NCBI GenBank assembly: GCA_017302295.1
Contig: JAFLDS010000031.1
Coordinates: 1-34,065, forward strand
From: Thauera sp.
GTDB taxonomy: Bacteria > Pseudomonadota > Gammaproteobacteria > Burkholderiales > Rhodocyclaceae
DNA length: 34,065 bases
Direction of reading: 5' to 3'
Shown here: piece after piece, positions 32,547 to 34,065 of the stretch
How the letters are laid out: each line of letters begins with the position of its first letter
How positions within the stretch are numbered: position 1 is the stretch's first letter
Translations under genes and position numbers: made by a program
The notes under the pieces: generated by a model
Database searches by the model: none
What the model saw: only the letters and a program-made list of their open reading frames with translations
What the model was told of the DNA's origin: nothing

Positions 32547-32966
32547 CTATTGGCAGGCGGCGCGGATGTCCTCCGGAACGCCCACCGCCTTGATGCGCAG
32601 CGGGTTGCCCGGATCCTGAGTGGCGAACACGCGCACCTCGCGTCCCTCGCACAGCACCGTGTCGCCGCGCCGCGCGACGTGGCGCATGACGAAGCTCTTG
32701 CCGCCCCACTTCTCGATCCACGACTCGATCTCGATGTCCTCGCCGTAGGTCGCCGAGTTGCGGAACGTCGCCTGCGCATCGACCAGCGGGGTGCCGATGA
32801 TGCCGCGCTCGGCGGTGGTCTCGCGCCAGCTCGGCACCCCGCAGGCGGTGAAGAACTCGCGGCTGGAGGTGTCGAACCACTTGAAGTAGTTGGCGAAGAA
32901 CACGATCTGCGCCGGGTCGCAATCGCTGAACGCGATGCGCATGCGATACACGTTACTGCGCGGCAT
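32547..32966 (-). CDS. 4-hydroxybenzoyl-CoA thioesterase-type hotdog enzyme
   Basis: A 139-aa hotdog-fold thioesterase. The start RIAFSDCDPAQIVFFANYFKWFD contains the catalytic-Asp motif of the Pseudomonas 4-hydroxybenzoyl-CoA thioesterase, and the agreement continues through CGVPSWRETTAERGIIGTPLV and WGGKSFVMRHVARR. It would release an aromatic or similar acid from CoA, cytoplasmic. It lies 12 nt from the SDR gene. In this operon it may relieve CoA trapping rather than act in dehalogenation. Confidence 0.88.
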   Translation of the reverse strand: MPRSNVYRMRIAFSDCDPAQIVFFANYFKWFDTSSREFFTACGVPSWRETTAERGIIGTPLVDAQATFRNSATYGEDIEIESWIEKWGGKSFVMRHVARRGDTVLCEGREVRVFATQDPGNPLRIKAVGVPEDIRAACQ

Positions 32967-32978
32967 GGCCGGACCGCC

Positions 32979-33746
32979 TCAGCGCGGCGCCAGGCGCACC
33001 GCGCCGTCGAGGCGGATGGTCTCGCCGTTGAGCATGACGTTGTCGATGATGCTCAGCGCCAGCTTGGCGAATTCCTCCGGCTCGCCCAGGCGCTGCGGGA
33101 AAGGCGTGTTCTCGCCCAGCGACTTCTGCACCTCGGCCGGCAGGCCGCGCATCATCGGGGTGATGAACAGGCCCGGCGCGATCGTCATCACACGGATGCC
33201 GAAACGCGCCAGCTCGCGCGCGATCGGCAGCGTCATCGACACGATGCCGCCCTTCGACGCCGCATACGCCGCCTGGCCGATCTGGCCTTCGTAGGCCGCC
33301 ACCGATGCGGTGTTGATGATCACGCCGCGCTCGCCGTCAGCCTGCGCCCCGCCCTTGCTGATCGCATCGGCGGCGACGCGGATCATGTTGAAGGTGCCGA
33401 TCAGGTTGATCTCGATCGAGCGCGCGAAATCGGCCAGCGGCAGCGGCCCTTCCTTGCCCAGCACCTTGCCGGCGTTGCCGATGCCGGCGCAATTCACCAG
33501 CCCCTGCAGGCCGCCGAAGCGGCCGACCGCCAGTTCGACCGCGGCCCTGGCGTCGGCTTCGGCGGAGACGTTGGTGCGGTTGAAGGCCGCGCGTGCGCCC
33601 AGTTCGGCGGCGAGCTTCTCGCCCTGCTCCACGTTGAGGTCCGCGATCACCACGTTGGCGCCGGCGCCGTGCAGTGCGCGCACGGTCGCCTCGCCGAGGC
33701 CCGATGCGCCGCCGGTGACGATGAAGGTATTGCCCTGGAATTTCAT
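32979..33746 (-). CDS. short-chain dehydrogenase, 3-hydroxyacyl-CoA dehydrogenase type II-like
   Basis: A 255-aa NAD-dependent SDR. The nucleotide site is [15 protein letters not shown], with Asp in VVIADLN. Then come NCAGIG, catalytic Ser in [17 protein letters not shown] (Tyr/Lys) and [13 protein letters not shown]-like segment [15 protein letters not shown]. It resembles the HSD17B10-type 3-hydroxyacyl-CoA dehydrogenases. GAGGGG precedes the ATG at 33746; an extension to 33776 would overlap the thiolase end. It likely oxidises the beta-hydroxyl before the thiolase step. Confidence 0.9.
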   Translation of the reverse strand: MKFQGNTFIVTGGASGLGEATVRALHGAGANVVIADLNVEQGEKLAAELGARAAFNRTNVSAEADARAAVELAVGRFGGLQGLVNCAGIGNAGKVLGKEGPLPLADFARSIEINLIGTFNMIRVAADAISKGGAQADGERGVIINTASVAAYEGQIGQAAYAASKGGIVSMTLPIARELARFGIRVMTIAPGLFITPMMRGLPAEVQKSLGENTPFPQRLGEPEEFAKLALSIIDNVMLNGETIRLDGAVRLAPR

Positions 33747-33772
33747 TGAAGTCCCCTCGTTATCCTGTTCGT

Positions 33773-34065
33773 TCAAGCCACGTTTTCGACGATCACCGCC
33801 ACGCCCTGGCCGCCGCCGGCGCAGGCCGAGGACACGCCGTACTGCAGGCCGGCCGCGCGCGCCGCGCGGGCCACCGTGTGCGTCAGGCGCACACCCGAGG
33901 CGCCCAGCGGGTGGCCGAGGGCGATGGCGCCGCCGTTCACATTCACCTTGTCGCGATCCAGCCCCAGCTCGCGCTCACAGGCGAGATACTGGGCGCCGAA
34001 GGCTTCGTTGATCTCGATCCGGCCGATGTCGCCGACGGTGAGGCCGGCGAGCCTGGCCGCGGCGA
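33773..34065 (-). CDS. acetyl-CoA acetyltransferase/thiolase, C-terminal part (cut by window end)
   Basis: The last 96 codons are visible. Motifs are [35 protein letters not shown] (catalytic His) and [16 protein letters not shown] (second active-site Cys), as in all thiolases. The N-terminal half lies beyond base 34065. It is first in the visible minus-strand unit thiolase-SDR-thioesterase-acyl-CoA dehydrogenase, with a 26-nt gap to the SDR. It would cleave a 3-ketoacyl-CoA. Confidence 0.93.
   Translation of the reverse strand, partial: AAARLAGLTVGDIGRIEINEAFGAQYLACERELGLDRDKVNVNGGAIALGHPLGASGVRLTHTVARAARAAGLQYGVSSACAGGGQGVAVIVENVA

Noticed and set aside
31830-33749. Antisense open frame of about 640 codons on the plus strand
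   Set aside because: It is the mirror of the acyl-CoA dehydrogenase, thioesterase and SDR genes, whose catalytic motifs are clear on the minus strand.
1-34065. CRISPR array, tRNA/rRNA genes, intact insertion sequences or prophage
   Set aside because: No regularly spaced direct repeats, no tRNA-like cloverleaf or rRNA segment, and no intact transposase were seen. Only the recombinase end at 12709-12834 points to mobile DNA.

Overview
The window reads as chromosome of a GC-rich betaproteobacterium, most likely Rhodocyclales (Thauera/Azoarcus/Aromatoleum type). This is inferred from gene style (betaproteobacterial porin, two-ATP-cone class Ia ribonucleotide reductase, TRAP transporters, acyl-CoA and aromatic catabolism), not from a marker gene. 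No rRNA, tRNA or CRISPR array was seen.

Region 1 (1-1080) is decayed DNA: a perfect 15-bp inverted repeat, a doubtful small ORF and a broken GntR regulator. Region 2 (1085-6860, minus strand) is a vitamin B12 uptake operon, btuB-btuF-btuC-btuD, followed by a divergent PduO-type adenosyltransferase-like gene and a helical protein of unknown function. It lies behind a cobalamin riboswitch, and its promoter overlaps a 14-bp dyad. Region 3 (7018-12083, plus strand) is divergent. A candidate NrdR box pair, a sigma70-like promoter and a second cobalamin riboswitch precede a GNAT acetyltransferase and nrdA-nrdB, the B12-independent ribonucleotide reductase. The two halves form one B12-responsive locus: import B12 when it is scarce, and make the B12-independent enzyme at the same time.

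Region 4 (12084-13173) is a recombination scar: the last 41 codons of a tyrosine recombinase, a 20-bp-arm palindrome and the last 52 codons of a lost TRAP binding protein. Region 5 (13280-18001) is a TRAP transporter operon, dctQ-dctM-terC-usp-usp-dctP, closed by a strong terminator.

Region 6 (18162-28228) looks like a quinate/shikimate catabolic locus: an NAD-type shikimate/quinate dehydrogenase, QuiC (3-dehydroshikimate dehydratase, giving protocatechuate), a type II 3-dehydroquinase, a porin, a LysR regulator and two AEC carriers. Divergent from the LysR gene is a two-gene pair, VOC plus TIM barrel, that corresponds to QuiC split in two with most metal ligands changed. I find a shared palindrome, GTGCGCNNNGCGNAC, before aroE-quiC, the porin, aroQ and an NDH-2 gene. 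In the first three its centre lies exactly 49 bp upstream of a -10-like hexamer. This suggests an undescribed regulon.

Region 7 (28314-34065, minus strand) holds a type II NADH dehydrogenase-like flavoprotein, an alpha/beta hydrolase, and a beta-oxidation-like set: thiolase (cut by the window end), SDR, 4-hydroxybenzoyl-CoA-type thioesterase and a long acyl-CoA dehydrogenase.
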